Shown: in pieces, positions 12,187 through 23,800 of the stretch
How the letters are laid out: each line of letters starts with the position of its first letter
How positions within the stretch are numbered: the stretch's first letter is position 1
Source of the DNA: Paramecium octaurelia
Lineage: Eukaryota > Ciliophora > Oligohymenophorea > Peniculida > Parameciidae
Length of the DNA: 64,000 bases
Assembly (NCBI GenBank): GCA_905182995.1
Contig: CAJJDP010000046.1
Span: 314,488-378,487 of the forward strand
Direction of reading: 5' to 3'
The notes under the pieces: generated by a model
Databases searched by the model: none
Told to the model about the DNA's origin: nothing
What the model saw: only the letters and a program-made list of their open reading frames with translations
Program-made: the position numbers and the translations under genes

Positions 12187-15100
12187 TCATTTATAAAACT
12201 TATCTTCCATTCTATTCAATTAAGCCTTAGATTTAATTATCTACGAATATAAATAATCTATACATCACTTCTTAAAGGATTAAATGACTATACTAATGAG
12301 TTTGATTTCATAGTATACTATGACTCCTAAAAGTTTGATATTTAAAATGATACTTCAGATTTCAGTTATTGTGTACTCATTATTGATTTTATTTTCTAAG
12401 TATCTTCTAAATTGAATCCTGAAACTAGCCCTGTCCCATTATTTGCAACCTCTCCAATTTTATGAATTTCAAATGTTTTATAAGCTATAGGTCCATCATA
12501 TGTAGAGGTATTTCTTTTCTTCTATAATTAATTCCTCAGCAAAGTTATCTCTTAATCATACTCTCTGGCCTAAATATTAAATTTCTAGATTACTCTTTCA
12601 ACTAAGTTATCGTATTTTATTTAAATCTAATCTTTCATAAATATCTGCCTCGAGATTTCCTGATTAAGCCCTTATATTCTTGTTTCTAACTCCACAATCT
12701 TTTAACTGCTATCAATAAATAAAAAATAACGTTTATGTGTCCCTTTCAGACACTTATTGTCTATTTGCTTATTGTGATATTGTCTAATTTTCTCTACTTA
12801 GAGTCCTAATTGTAACTTGTAATCCTTAAATGCTTTCCTATAATTAAAAGATCTATTTATCTTTATTAGATAATTAACTCTAAAAGTCCTTGATAGAAAA
12901 TTGCTATTAAATAATATCTGTTTGTCTTTTATTTTCTTGTTCCAATCTACTGATTTCAAAATGTAAATTCTAATTTTATACTTCAATTTCAGTTAATTCT
13001 TCTTATAAGGATAATAATTAAGATTCTAGCTATCTTATTTTAAACTTATCAGACTCAGATGGTATTTCAACAGTAATCATTTCCTTTTATTATTCTTACA
13101 TCCTTTAGTTTAATGCAAAATATTCTTATTACGAATAATTGAATTATTATTCTAATTAACTCTTTGCTTATTATAATTCTATTTCCAATTATTAAATTCT
13201 AAATTAATCAACAGAAGATGGTACCTCAATAGTAACAGTCTCCTTAATTATTTCAGATTTTATTTTGTTCAAAGTAATGTAGTCTTGTTATACTTTATAT
13301 AAATCCTACTCTAATTCTAAAATTCTTTTTCTATCAGATTCTTTACTAACTTCCACTTTCTCAGTAACTATTTCTCTAATAACTTCTTATTTCTTCTATG
13401 TTGCAACTTAAAATTCCAATCTTAGGTTATTTAATTGCTATTCTAATTGTTGAATTCTTAATTTATCTGCTTAAGAAGATACTTCTACTCTCTCTATTTT
13501 TACTTATTTAATAACTTCTTATTTCTTCAAAGTTAAAATCTGAAGTTCCTATCTTAATTATTAAACTTATGCCTCAAGCTATGAAATCTTAAATTTATCT
13601 GATTAAGAAGGAACTTCTACAGTGATTGTCTCTGTTATTATTTCTTACTTCTTTTTACTTAGAACCTCGTAGCTATTTTTTAAATTCTATAATTATTATT
13701 ATAGTTATCCAATTCGATATTTATCAGCTTCAGAAGCAACTTCTACTCTTTCTGTAATTACTTCTCTTATTACTTCTTATTTTTTTGATGTTACAATTTG
13801 CAACTCAGTTCTTAATTATGATATTTAAGTCTCTAATTACTAAATCTGCAATTTATCAGCTTAAGATGAAACCTCAACCGTAATTGTTTCCTTTATTACC
13901 TCTTATTTCTTCTTAATTAAAATTTAATAATCTCTCTGTAATCTTTCTACCTATTCCTGCAACTAATTAATTCTCTATTTATCTGATTCCATTGAGACTT
14001 CTACCTTTTCTATCACTGTCTCTTTGATTATTTCTTATTTTTTAAGTCTTAAAACCATTAAGTCTGATTATAATTAACTTAACTGTGTTTCTAACTGTTA
14101 GATGCGGTTTTTATCAGCTTAAGATGAAACTTCAACTGTGATAGTTTCCTTCAAAGTTTCTTATTTCCTTAAACTTAACATTTAATAGTCTCTTTGAATG
14201 TTACTTAGTTGAGTTTCTAATTGCCTTATTCTTATTTAATCAGACTATAATGGAACCTCTATTTTTTCTGTTACATACTCTCTGATTACTTGTTATTTTT
14301 TTAATGCTAATTATTGAAGCTAACATTCTAATTAGTAAATCTTTTATCTATCACTTTCAAGAGATGAAACTTCTCTAATTTTTTCAACGACAACTTAATT
14401 TCTTCTTCTATCCAGCTCATAATATTTTGTTTTCCATAATTATAATTCTTCCTCAAGTTAATCAATAAGTTTGATGTCTTCTGAGCTTCGAATCTGAACT
14501 GTTTCTCTTATAGTCTCTCTTATAACTTCTTACTTTGAATTATTTAATTATTACAACTACAATTTTAAGGATGTTATTTAAGATTCTAACTCTTAAATCG
14601 TAAGTTTTTCAGATTATGAGGAAACTTCAATAGTTTAAAGTTTAATTTCCTACTTTCTTTAACGCAACTCCTCAAATTCCAATTACTTATCCTTTAATTG
14701 TCTGTCTAAATCACTACATTTATTTTTTAATGATTCTATTTCATATTCTAATTGTTTTATTCTCTTTGATTCATCCAAATTAGATCCCTGCTTAGAATCG
14801 AATTAAGATCTAATTTCTGTATATTATTGCCGAATTTCTTGATGCTTTTATTATTCTTCATAGAATTTTTCCTTCCACAATTTTACCTGAACTTCCATTT
14901 ATTGATATTGTTACTCAATCATTCTATATTCCTTTCTTAGTTTTTCTAAGTCTCTTAGATGATTATCTAATTCAAACTAATATTATGTTGTTTATTGAAT
15001 TTCAATTCTCTTCTCCTATTATTATTTAATATCCTTAATTTCTTTAGAGTATCTATTTTCTAAATCGAAAGTACTTTTTTATTCGATTATCAATTGATCA

Positions 15101-17067
15101 TTCAATTACTTTACTTAATTTTATTCCCTCAATAATTTATCATTAATCTACTTAAGTTACGTTTCATAAATCTCCTTTAGATTGGACTGATTAAGTTATT
15201 CAATTTTCAACGAAAATTCTTTCTTCTACAAAGATAGTTAATTCTCTAATTATATAATTTATCTCTCTAGTTCAATAATTCTACTTTTTTCTATTTCTGA
15301 TTATCTTTAGAAACCCCTTTCTCCTTCTTTCTTTAATCGTTCATATTGATTGTTTAACGATTGATTCTCTATTTCTAATGACTAAAAATGTTACTTCAAA
15401 GTGGAGATTTCAGATTCATATTTTTTTGTAATCTTTTTTAATTGACTATCTATTTATTATTATTTTTGTCTATCCCAATCTTATTATTCTATTTTAAGTT
15501 ACTCTTCAAAAATAATCCGAAGTTCTTTTTCCATATTATTCAATTTATATTTTAACTTTGAAATTGCTTCATCTTTTTCTTTTACCAAATAATCCTCGTT
15601 TATGTTCTTGTTCTAATGATACATCACTTATTACTCAAGTTCTTTGGTTTCAATTTTATAAGAATTTATCTGTTGATTTAATTGATTAATAGTGTTTTCC
15701 AAAGATCTAATCTAAGATTTATATCTATCACTTCCATTGCTGTTTCTGGTTTGATTCTCTAATTAAGTTATGTTTAAGCGATATCCATTATTTTATTCTT
15801 GTAATTATTTAATTTCTGAAATCAGGATTTCTACTTCCTCTTACTTTTAATGATTATCATTTTTAAAATAGTTCAATTATTCTTCTAATTCAATTATTTA
15901 AATTTTATAATTGTCAAAATCCTTCATTTTAATTTCTAAGGAAATATACTTTTCTTTCCATACTTCTAGCTCATTTTGAATAGTATGAATTTAATAACTT
16001 TCCCTTTAAATTTTATCGTTTTACTATTACTCAATTTATTTTTTTGTTTCATTTATTCTGATCTCCATCTAAATAATTCTTCTTTCACTTTCCTCCTTTT
16101 ATATTTCAGCAGTTTAACATTTTTCCTACCATTATCGACATTAAGTTTAATAGAAAATCATCTCTTATTTTAGTTAATCAATTTGATACTACATATTACT
16201 TTTTGATTCAGCCATAGCAAATTCAAGTTTTAACTGATTCTGATTATGTGCTTATATCAATATCTGAATGTCCATATCCATCTCCTTCATTTTCTCATTT
16301 AAAGTCTGTATTGTTCTTTCATATAATTCTTTGTCTGATGATCGAATCTATACCTCAGATTGATATCTTGCAATTTCCTAAGTCAATCTTAAAATTTCAT
16401 TTTAAGTTGTAGAGTTCCTTTGCTCTTTCACTTATTTAATCTCCATTTCTAAAGTCTAAGCCCTACTTTTATATATCTGGATATCCTGCTCATATTTACT
16501 TTTTAATCTTAAGAACTCTTCAACCTATTTCCTCTATTATTCTAAAATAGCATTTAACTATGATATTTCTTTGAAATTAAGTAACTTATTACCTTGTTAA
16601 TATTTGATTTATTGTTGAGTCATTGCAGATACGTCTTGTTTGTATCTTGTCACGAGAGTTGATTATTCTGCATCTTAAGAATTTCTCATCAAGAGTTGAG
16701 TTCTCAATTTTGCTAACTCCTATTATGCAGCCTCCAATTCTGCTTAAGTAATCATATATTTCTATTTAAGATTATAGCTCTCTCCTGACATCTGTTTTAA
16801 TTGCTAATTATCCTTATCCAATTATTCAATCACTTCTTTCAATTTTCGATTATCTTGAAGTATTTCCTCGTATCGTCTAAATATTCAATAGCAGATACTT
16901 ATCTTCAAATAAAACACTTTTTCTTCCGTTTTAAATATTGTCACTTATACGTCTAAATTAGACACAAGTAGTTACCTTTCAGTACTAGCTTGTATCCCTG
17001 ATGTAGTTTAATAAGTAACTGATTGTCTACTTTAAGTTGTAGGAACCTGAATGTATTATAGATTCAT
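12187..17067 (-). CDS. Very long coiled-coil protein with internal 43-residue repeats
   Basis: About 1,596 residues from ATG at 17067 (MNLQYIQVPTTQSRQS) to TGA at 12187. Almost entirely coiled coil, Q/E/K/L-rich, without membrane segments. Residues of the middle third form about ten degenerate repeats (13080-14660), each with a KKQEVIKETITVEV strand-like block followed by an ADKLRIQQLEQQL heptad block. Introns recognised: two near the 5' end (23 and 22 nt), 12709-12730 and 12241-12263; the last moves the end from 12216 to 12187 and yields a better C-terminus. Architecture suits a cytoskeletal or cortical filament protein, but no named family was recognised. It converges on the phosphatase gene with 31 bp between stops. 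Confidence 0.8.
13080..14660 (-). repeat. Tandem protein-coding repeat, period about 129 nt
   Basis: On the + strand the phrase ACTTCTTATTTCTT or close variants recurs near 13382, 13513, 13640, 13771, 13896, 14031, 14157, 14290 and 14527, a spacing of 125-133 nt (one interval doubled). On the minus strand each unit encodes KKQE(V/I)I(K/R)E-(T/V)-(I/V)-T-V-E-V followed by a coiled-coil block. Units are diverged, so this is an old expansion. Confidence 0.8.
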
Positions 17068-17110
17068 AATCGAATAATTATAATTGATATTTGATATAAA
17101 TTTATGACAA

Positions 17111-18908
17111 TCACAACTATAGGGTTAATGACAATAATAAAAATACTACAATAGAAATTATGATATTTCTGTTAGAATCTTTATTCTGGGTTTGAATTAT
17201 AAATATCATTAATAAGTTTGAGCATTATTTGAATCTGTTTAGGCTTTCTTCAATCAATTGGAACCTTATTATTAAGTTATTAGTCTACTAAATCTTCTCC
17301 CTTTCCTTTTCAGATATTCTTAAAATATTTGGAATTAGATATGAATATTTTTTCATTTCATCATAATTGTTAATTATATCTGAATTCTATAAACCCCAAA
17401 ATCCTACGGTTGTTAAAAATGAAAGAATAGTTTGATATGTTTAATCTTACTACTAATTTCGAAGTACCTGATTAAAGAATCCTTTTATATTATTTATCGA
17501 ACTATCCAATTGTTTGAGAATTTCGATCTTACTAAGGTCTATAAATTGATCTTCTAGAGTAATTGCTGTTGCAAATAAGCAGTTAAATATATATTCTAAA
17601 TTTTAAATATTTAGGAAAATGTGAGAGTAATATTAATGAGCAATTTGGATTTTATCCAAATATTAAACTTTAATTATTGTCTTGCTCTTGCTTATATGTG
17701 TCAATACATTTTTCACCAAATAGGCATTTTCATTTTTGTCGATAAGGATAAAAATAAGGTGTTACTGCAATAATTATTGAAACTAAAGTGTGCTAAGTGA
17801 TCTAAATTTAATTGTATCTATTTCAACTTCTTCCTCAATTAAATATTTGAGTGATTACTTTGTTCTTAATACAATTTTGTTTTCATAAGCTTCTTTGCTT
17901 TATGGTTTAATATGAATATAATATTAAGCTTATGTATCATCTCCTTCTTATAAATCTGACTGGCTCTAGAAGCAATTTCTAAGTTCAATCAACTTTGTTA
18001 AGAATTTATTGTTTTCAGTCAAGTAAATTTCCTCCACCTATTCCATTCTAAATATTTTATTAATAATACCTACAAATTGGACATCTCTTTTAATTATTAC
18101 TCTGATCTTGAACCATACATGCTTTACAAAAACTATGCCCACATTTCATAGATACAGGATCAGTCATTGAGCTGTAACAAATTACGCAATCTAATTGTTG
18201 TAAAACATTAGTGAGAGTTTTTTCAATAGTGTCTGGTGTCAAATCTAGTTTTAATTTGCAATCAAAGGATGTTATAGCTTTTATGAACTAGTTTATTCCT
18301 TAAAAAGAAGTTGTGCATTACATAACCCTACTATACTTTTAATATTATCTTAGGCTTAATAATATTTCAAGATTATTTGATGAGCATTTCATCATAGATT
18401 TTAATATGGAATCTAATCCTATTAAAATTTGATATTAAGTTGTTTCTTATTTTGAATTTTGAAGAATTACGAAAGCCAACTCTAGTATTTTATATAACTA
18501 TGGATTAGATCATAATAATACTTATTTTTACTAATTAAATTTGATTGGATTCTTTAAAGTGTCTTCTACATAATTAGATTCCTCGTCATTTGTAGAATAG
18601 TGAATTATAGATAAAATATCTAGTAAATACTTCTAATTGTTAATTATGTTTCTATTATTGAGTAATATTAGCGGTTTCAGAAGGCTTGCTTCAAATTCTA
18701 AAGCTTTAGTGCATACTTTTGTAAATTACTTATTTGAACTTCCTAATTAATCTTTATTCTCTTTTTGCTGAAGAACAATTTGAATTTTTGAATCTTATTC
18801 TTTTATTAGTTCATTCAACCTTTTGTTCACAAGTCTTTGATATTTATAAAAGGACAAAATTTTCTTTGATGCCCAAATTTTTTTTATAATCTCAAATTAA
18901 TTATTCAT
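17111..18908 (-). CDS. Tail-anchored RING-finger protein (candidate E3 ligase)
   Basis: 583 residues. From about residue 232 it carries a C3HC4 RING: CVICY..MTDPVSMKCGHSFCKAC..RCPIC. A helical N-terminal region precedes it, and a roughly 300-residue C-terminal region resembles that of the next gene. The protein ends in a hydrophobic segment (IIISIVVFLLLSLTLQL) with no soluble tail, so it should be tail-anchored with the RING in the cytosol. Introns: 18498-18521 and 18048-18069. A 30-nt 3n candidate intron near the end would remove the anchor; I reject it because the paralogue keeps an anchor too. Role inferred: ubiquitin ligation at a membrane. Confidence 0.8.
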
Positions 18909-18944
18909 TTTATTTATTATTATAATTAAACAAATAATATTTTC

Positions 18945-20203
18945 TCAGAATCCAATGATTCTGTAATAAAATGCAAGAATTAATAATACAAGAATTATTA
19001 AGAATTCGGTTTAATAATTAATTCTTTCCTTGTCGCCTGGAATTTTGAAAACCATTAATGGGTTTGTAATATATTAAAATCTTTCCAATATTTTGGTAAT
19101 TTAAATCAGCCTCTCAATGCTATTATTGGCATTGAAAATTCTAGTTCTCTCTTGATCTGTTAAATGTAAAATAGAGGGGATAACATAACTAATATGTTTT
19201 AAGGCTTTTTCATTCCTTAAAATATTACTCCTAAGTATTTCAAATAACTGAAGTTTATGGAAGAAATCTTTCAAATATTTAGCGGTATATGAGTCAATAT
19301 TTTCAGGTAAATGATAAGCCAATTACTGGCTGATAGTATCAATTAAATATTTGATCTATTAATCAGTTTATAAGTTGAAAATAATTGGTTCTTCTTTGAT
19401 TTCTTAAACCTTTGCAACATTTAACGGGATTTCTTTTTCTATCTGAAATGTTTCTTATTTGATTTGTAATACCCTCATTTGCTACTAAACGTGAACATTT
19501 AAATCAATCAATTTAGAATGTATTTCAGCCTTTATAACGATAACCAAAGTAGCAGTCTGCAAAAATTTATTATAAAATTTACTTCTTAAATTGATTGGCT
19601 TTTATTAGGATTTGTCAGCAATATTAAAGAGTCTCTTTTTAAAATTTTATATATTTAGTCTTCATTTAAATCTTTGAATTAGTTTACATGAATTTGCACA
19701 CTTTAAATAGTATATGGAATAATTAGAGATTTAGTTTCAAAAATCAAATATTGTTTAATAATATTTTCTTAAATTTGTTTAGCAATAATTTAATCGAAAA
19801 GTCGGGGTTTAACTTTTTTTTATTATTATGCAATAAATAATTCATTAATTTCTTTCACAACAGATTTAACTAAAAAGTTTTCTTGAATATTTTTGATGAT
19901 ATTTGTAATCGGATATCTAATTTATTACTTTTATAAATACAAGCATTCTGGACATTAGGGTTTTAGATTAACTGATCGAATAATACATTCCCTACAGAAA
20001 GTATGACCACAAACTATTGTAATAGGCTCCTCAAATAATAATTAACATGATGGGCATTTGCATTCTTAATATATTTTTTGCAATTTCATTAAATTAGATT
20101 TGAGTTTATTTTGTGATTCTTCACCTGTTTATTGAGAATTCTACAGGTCAATTAATTCTTAGTCATTATTCTCATCAGACTTTAATGGTTCACTTTACTA
20201 CAT
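18945..20203 (-). CDS. Tail-anchored RING-finger protein, paralogue, with possible LON-like region
   Basis: 410 residues. The RING lies near residue 49: CKCPSCQLLFEEPITIVCGHTFCRECI..CPEC. The following region ends with a helical stretch (VIPSILHLTDQERTRIFNANNS..RLIQITKILE) reminiscent of the LON substrate-binding domain that accompanies RINGs in LONRF proteins; this is a weak inference. A C-terminal segment FLIILVLLILAFYY is a tail anchor. Intron 19557-19582 (ending CAG). Start taken as ATG at 20203 (MQQSEPLKSDE); an internal ATG at 20098 is possible. Only 36 bp separate its stop from the start of the first RING gene. Confidence 0.78.
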
Positions 20204-20341
20204 AAATAAAAATAAAAATAATATATTTTAAAATGGAAAAATTCTAAACATAATCTAGAAAAATAAATGGTCCATTTATGAAAGAAATACATAAATCTTT
20301 ATAATCGTTAAAAGATCAAGATTACAATTTATGCAATTAAC

Positions 20342-22180
20342 TCATTGTTAACACTTTCTCTGCCACTTGAACAGTTTTTTTGAATTTTTTGTTTTCTTGA
20401 ACTTGCACCAAATACTGTTGGGTACTAATAGGATTTATAATTTACATTATCATATAATGTATGTTTCTTTTTGGTTGTTCTATCAGTTGGCTGCAATAAT
20501 TATGAAGCTAAATCTAAGGATAATAATTCCTTATGCATTTCATTCTTTCTAATTTGAGTTTACATCCTTTAGTGCTCTTCTTTCATCTCCTTAAATTCAT
20601 CCTTCATTTATTTTATTTGCTATTCTAATAAATAAGTATATTCTTAAAATTTATCCCTTTCATCCACAATCTTATAGTAATCATTATTAAGTTCTTCTAA
20701 CACCAATTAATTAGGTTCCATGTGTATTTCTATATCATCATCTTCTTCCTTAATAGTTTTACCTTATTTACGAGCTTTTTTGAGTTCCTCCTTTTTTTTT
20801 AAGGCTTATGTTCTTTACTCATTTAACTTATCTCTGATAAATATACTTAATCCACTTTCAAACATCGGATCCTTCCTATCCTTAACTTCATTTGGCTAAT
20901 AGTATCTTTTTGCAACAAGATCTTTATATACATCTAACAAGTATAATGGAGCAATTATTTATTTTTCTAATTGCGATGCTGCACTTTTATCATCCTATTT
21001 CATTTTGTTCACATCGATTTCAAAAAAATTATTCATCAATTAATTCGCGCTTTATTAATCTTTTTTACTCACCGATTTTAATGTGTGAGATAATTCATCT
21101 ACTAAAGCCACTACTTTTTTTTATAATCCTTATTACTCATCTTTGAATTATTTTTCAAATAATTCCTTAAGTTTTTAGGCTTCAAATCTTGTTAACATAG
21201 TTATAATTGAACAAACACTTTGCCCTGAAACTGTTGCAATATCATCCAAATTTGATTTTGTTATTCTTAATAATAAGCATTTCATTCTAGAAATTATGTT
21301 GTTCTCTTAATTTGCATTAATCAGAAATTACTTTAATCCTATGGTATCTCCTTGTTTAAAAATAACAGATGGCTAATTCTATTAAAATTCGATTAATTCA
21401 CCATCCAAAACTATATAAAAAACATTTGATGCTTAATGAGCTCTGACTAAGAGTTCCTAAGTTTTGGTTTCAATCAAAGTGCAATTTTAGACAAATGCAC
21501 GCTTATCTCTTTATTCTAATTAATTCCAAAAGAATCTAAGATTTCTTGGTTCTTCTACCATTTATTTTTCTTTTTTTTTTTTATTAGGTTCAGGATCTGG
21601 TTTAACTCCCAATTAATCTAACATAAACATTATTTTTTTAGTAGTTGTTTCAACAATTGTTTATTCAGGGATACTCTGATATTCTTAACCTAAATATTAT
21701 TATGAGACTGAATTTAATGTAAAAAGTGAAATTTGTTTATAAATAAATGTTGAGAACTCTGAATCACGTTTCTATAAAATTCTTAAATCGTCCAATCTTA
21801 TTATTGCTATATATCCATCTTCTTTTGCAAAATAATCGATTTGCTATACTTCGCACCTGAAATATAAATTTTATTTAATACCCAGCTAATTTCATACAAG
21901 CCATATGACCTAAACAATCCCCTTCTGCCAATGTTATTTTATGTTGATTCTCTACAAAGCCATGCACTTACCCTTTCAGAATAAATCCAAGAAAATCTAC
22001 TGGCTCGCCTCTTCTTGTGATTTATGTTTTCTCTTTGAAACTTAAAAATCTGAAGTAGTCCTAGAATAAAATCAATTATTTTTATGTGAAAGGAGAGAAA
22101 AATTTAGTTGATTTCCTTAAAGTCTCTAAGGCTGGCATAATTTGATCTTTTACTAATTCTGATTGCAAGCGTACTCTCAT
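20342..22180 (-). CDS. Protein with two degenerate cyclic-nucleotide-binding-like domains
   Basis: About 597 residues from ATG at 22180 (MRVRLQSELVKDQ). The N-terminal domain shows the CNB beta-roll (QITRRGEPVDFLGFILKGQV..ITLAEGDCLG), a second follows (VFYIVLDGELIEF..VIFKQGDTIGL), but neither has the phosphate-cassette GE(L/I)AL..R.A, so nucleotide binding is doubtful. The C-terminal third is coiled coil. Intron 21857-21881-like (25 nt, CAG) is clear. The 3' end is uncertain: a 20-nt intron ending CAAG leads to TGA at 20342; without it (or an indel in a seven-A run near 20373) the frame stays open into the RING gene. The divergent kinase starts 13 bp upstream. Confidence 0.68.
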
Positions 22181-22193
22181 TTAATTATTTATT

Positions 22194-23787
22194 ATGTTAA
22201 AAACTAAAAATTTTCTCCAAATTGAAAAAATAGATAATATTGATTGGCCTATCTTTAAATGTAGTCAATAGCGTAATAATGCATTTTGGGAGAAAAAAAT
22301 AGACCAGAAGCTAGATGCAAATTTAATAATCATTAAAGACAACCTCGTTAGAATTGGAAAAAATAAATCTGTACCTAAGAAATACACCTATTTATTACTA
22401 AAATCTGGAACATTAATGTACTAGGATTCTAAAATAAAAGGTAAAATACAATTAAATCTTTAAATATTTATTAAGAAAATTGAATTAACTAATGAAGAGG
22501 ATCATAATCAATAAAAAATTATTGCCATTCGCATTTAAAAATATTAAAATTGCGTTTTATATATCTGGAATCCAGAAAATCAGTATGATTATTTATTTAT
22601 TATTAGTATAGAGCATGCACGATAAATTGGTATAAGAAATTAGCACAATTTTGTGTTTCTTAAAATTTTGAAGGATTTTATAAAATCTTGGAACCAATTG
22701 ATCAAGGTGCTTTTAGTTCTGTCTTTTTAGTCTCTTAGTTGATACCAGAGGAATTAAGAAACAAAAAGTTTGCAGCTAAAATTTATTCTTAATCTTTATA
22801 ATAAAAAATTCCAGCTAATTAAATGAGAGTAATAGTTATGATTATATAGGATTTTGTGACTTCTGAGTGTTAAATTCTAAAAATGGCAAAATCGGACTTC
22901 ATTGTGGAACTTTATGAAGTGATTTAATTAGAGGACGTCGTTATTTTGATTTTAGAATACATTTAAGGAGGAACATTATCAAATTTGATTAAACAAAATG
23001 AAATCCATGAATTGATGTCAAGTGAGATTTGTCATTAAATCATATTAGGGTTAAAAGAAATACATAGGTATTATTTATAGTATATTTATTGATGCGGCTA
23101 TGTGCACAGAGACATAAAATTAGATAATATTTTAATTGCTCAATTTAATCCTATATAAGTAAAAATAATTGATTTTGGATTTGCTGAGAAAATCAATAAG
23201 AATTTGCTTATTAATAAATAAGGAACCCCAGGATATATTGCACCAGAACTATTTGACTTAGCTCCCTACACAGAGAATTGTGAAATATTCAGTTTAGGCA
23301 TTTTATTTTATATTTTACTATGTGGAAATTTTCCATTCAGAAGCACTAATTATGAAGGTAGAATTAGTATCTTATTATAAAAGTGCTGCTAGAGAGAAAT
23401 AAATAGTGTTAGATCAGATTATAGTTAGATGAATGGAAAAATATCTCTTCCTCTGCATAAAGGATGGTATAAAGGATGCTTGAAAAAGATCCTATTCGAA
23501 GGATAACTTTTTCTGAATTAACAATACTCTTAGAATTACATATTAGCAATTTAAAATCTAAAGGATCTCATTTAAGATAGAATCTCAATTAATCAGCAAA
23601 CTCATCTAATATTAGAGGAATAACATATGAAATAATTGAAAAATCTCCTAGCAAATTAGCTTAAGCTATAAAGGATAATTATGATGACGATGTCGGTTTA
23701 GATGAAAACAGCCTGAATAACCAATTTATTAGGAATCTTCAATAATCATACAAATATTATAATAATTAAAAATGGATATCTTAATGA
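22194..23787 (+). CDS. PH-like domain Ser/Thr protein kinase
   Basis: The N-terminal 125 residues form a PH-like domain (KKYTYLLLKSGTLMYQ). The kinase domain begins FYKILEPIDQGAFSSVFLV and has AAKIY lysine, VHRDIKLDNIL, DFGFAEK and GTPGYIAPEL, then W-K-N-I-S..RMLEKDPIRRITF. Two introns are unusually long for this window: 22606-22643 (38 nt) and 23358-23392 (35 nt), both required for frame. An additional 24-nt stretch (23068-23091) with an in-frame TGA splits EIHR and CGYVHRDIK; it looks like an intron with a damaged acceptor. If it is removed the protein has 498 residues. If it is not, the gene is truncated before the catalytic loop. Confidence 0.78.
23068..23091 (+). other. 24-nt intron-like insert without AG acceptor, containing in-frame TGA
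   Basis: Begins GTATTATTTATAG and ends TTATTG. Removing it restores EIH-RCGYV-HRD, with the normal five residues between H and HRD. One substitution (ATTG to ATAG) would make a canonical acceptor. TGA lies at 23090-23092. Confidence 0.55.
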
Positions 23788-23800
23788 ATCTAAATATATT

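Noticed and set aside
17111-17160. 30-nt 3n intron before the end of the first RING gene
   Set aside because: It would delete a transmembrane anchor that the paralogous RING protein also has.
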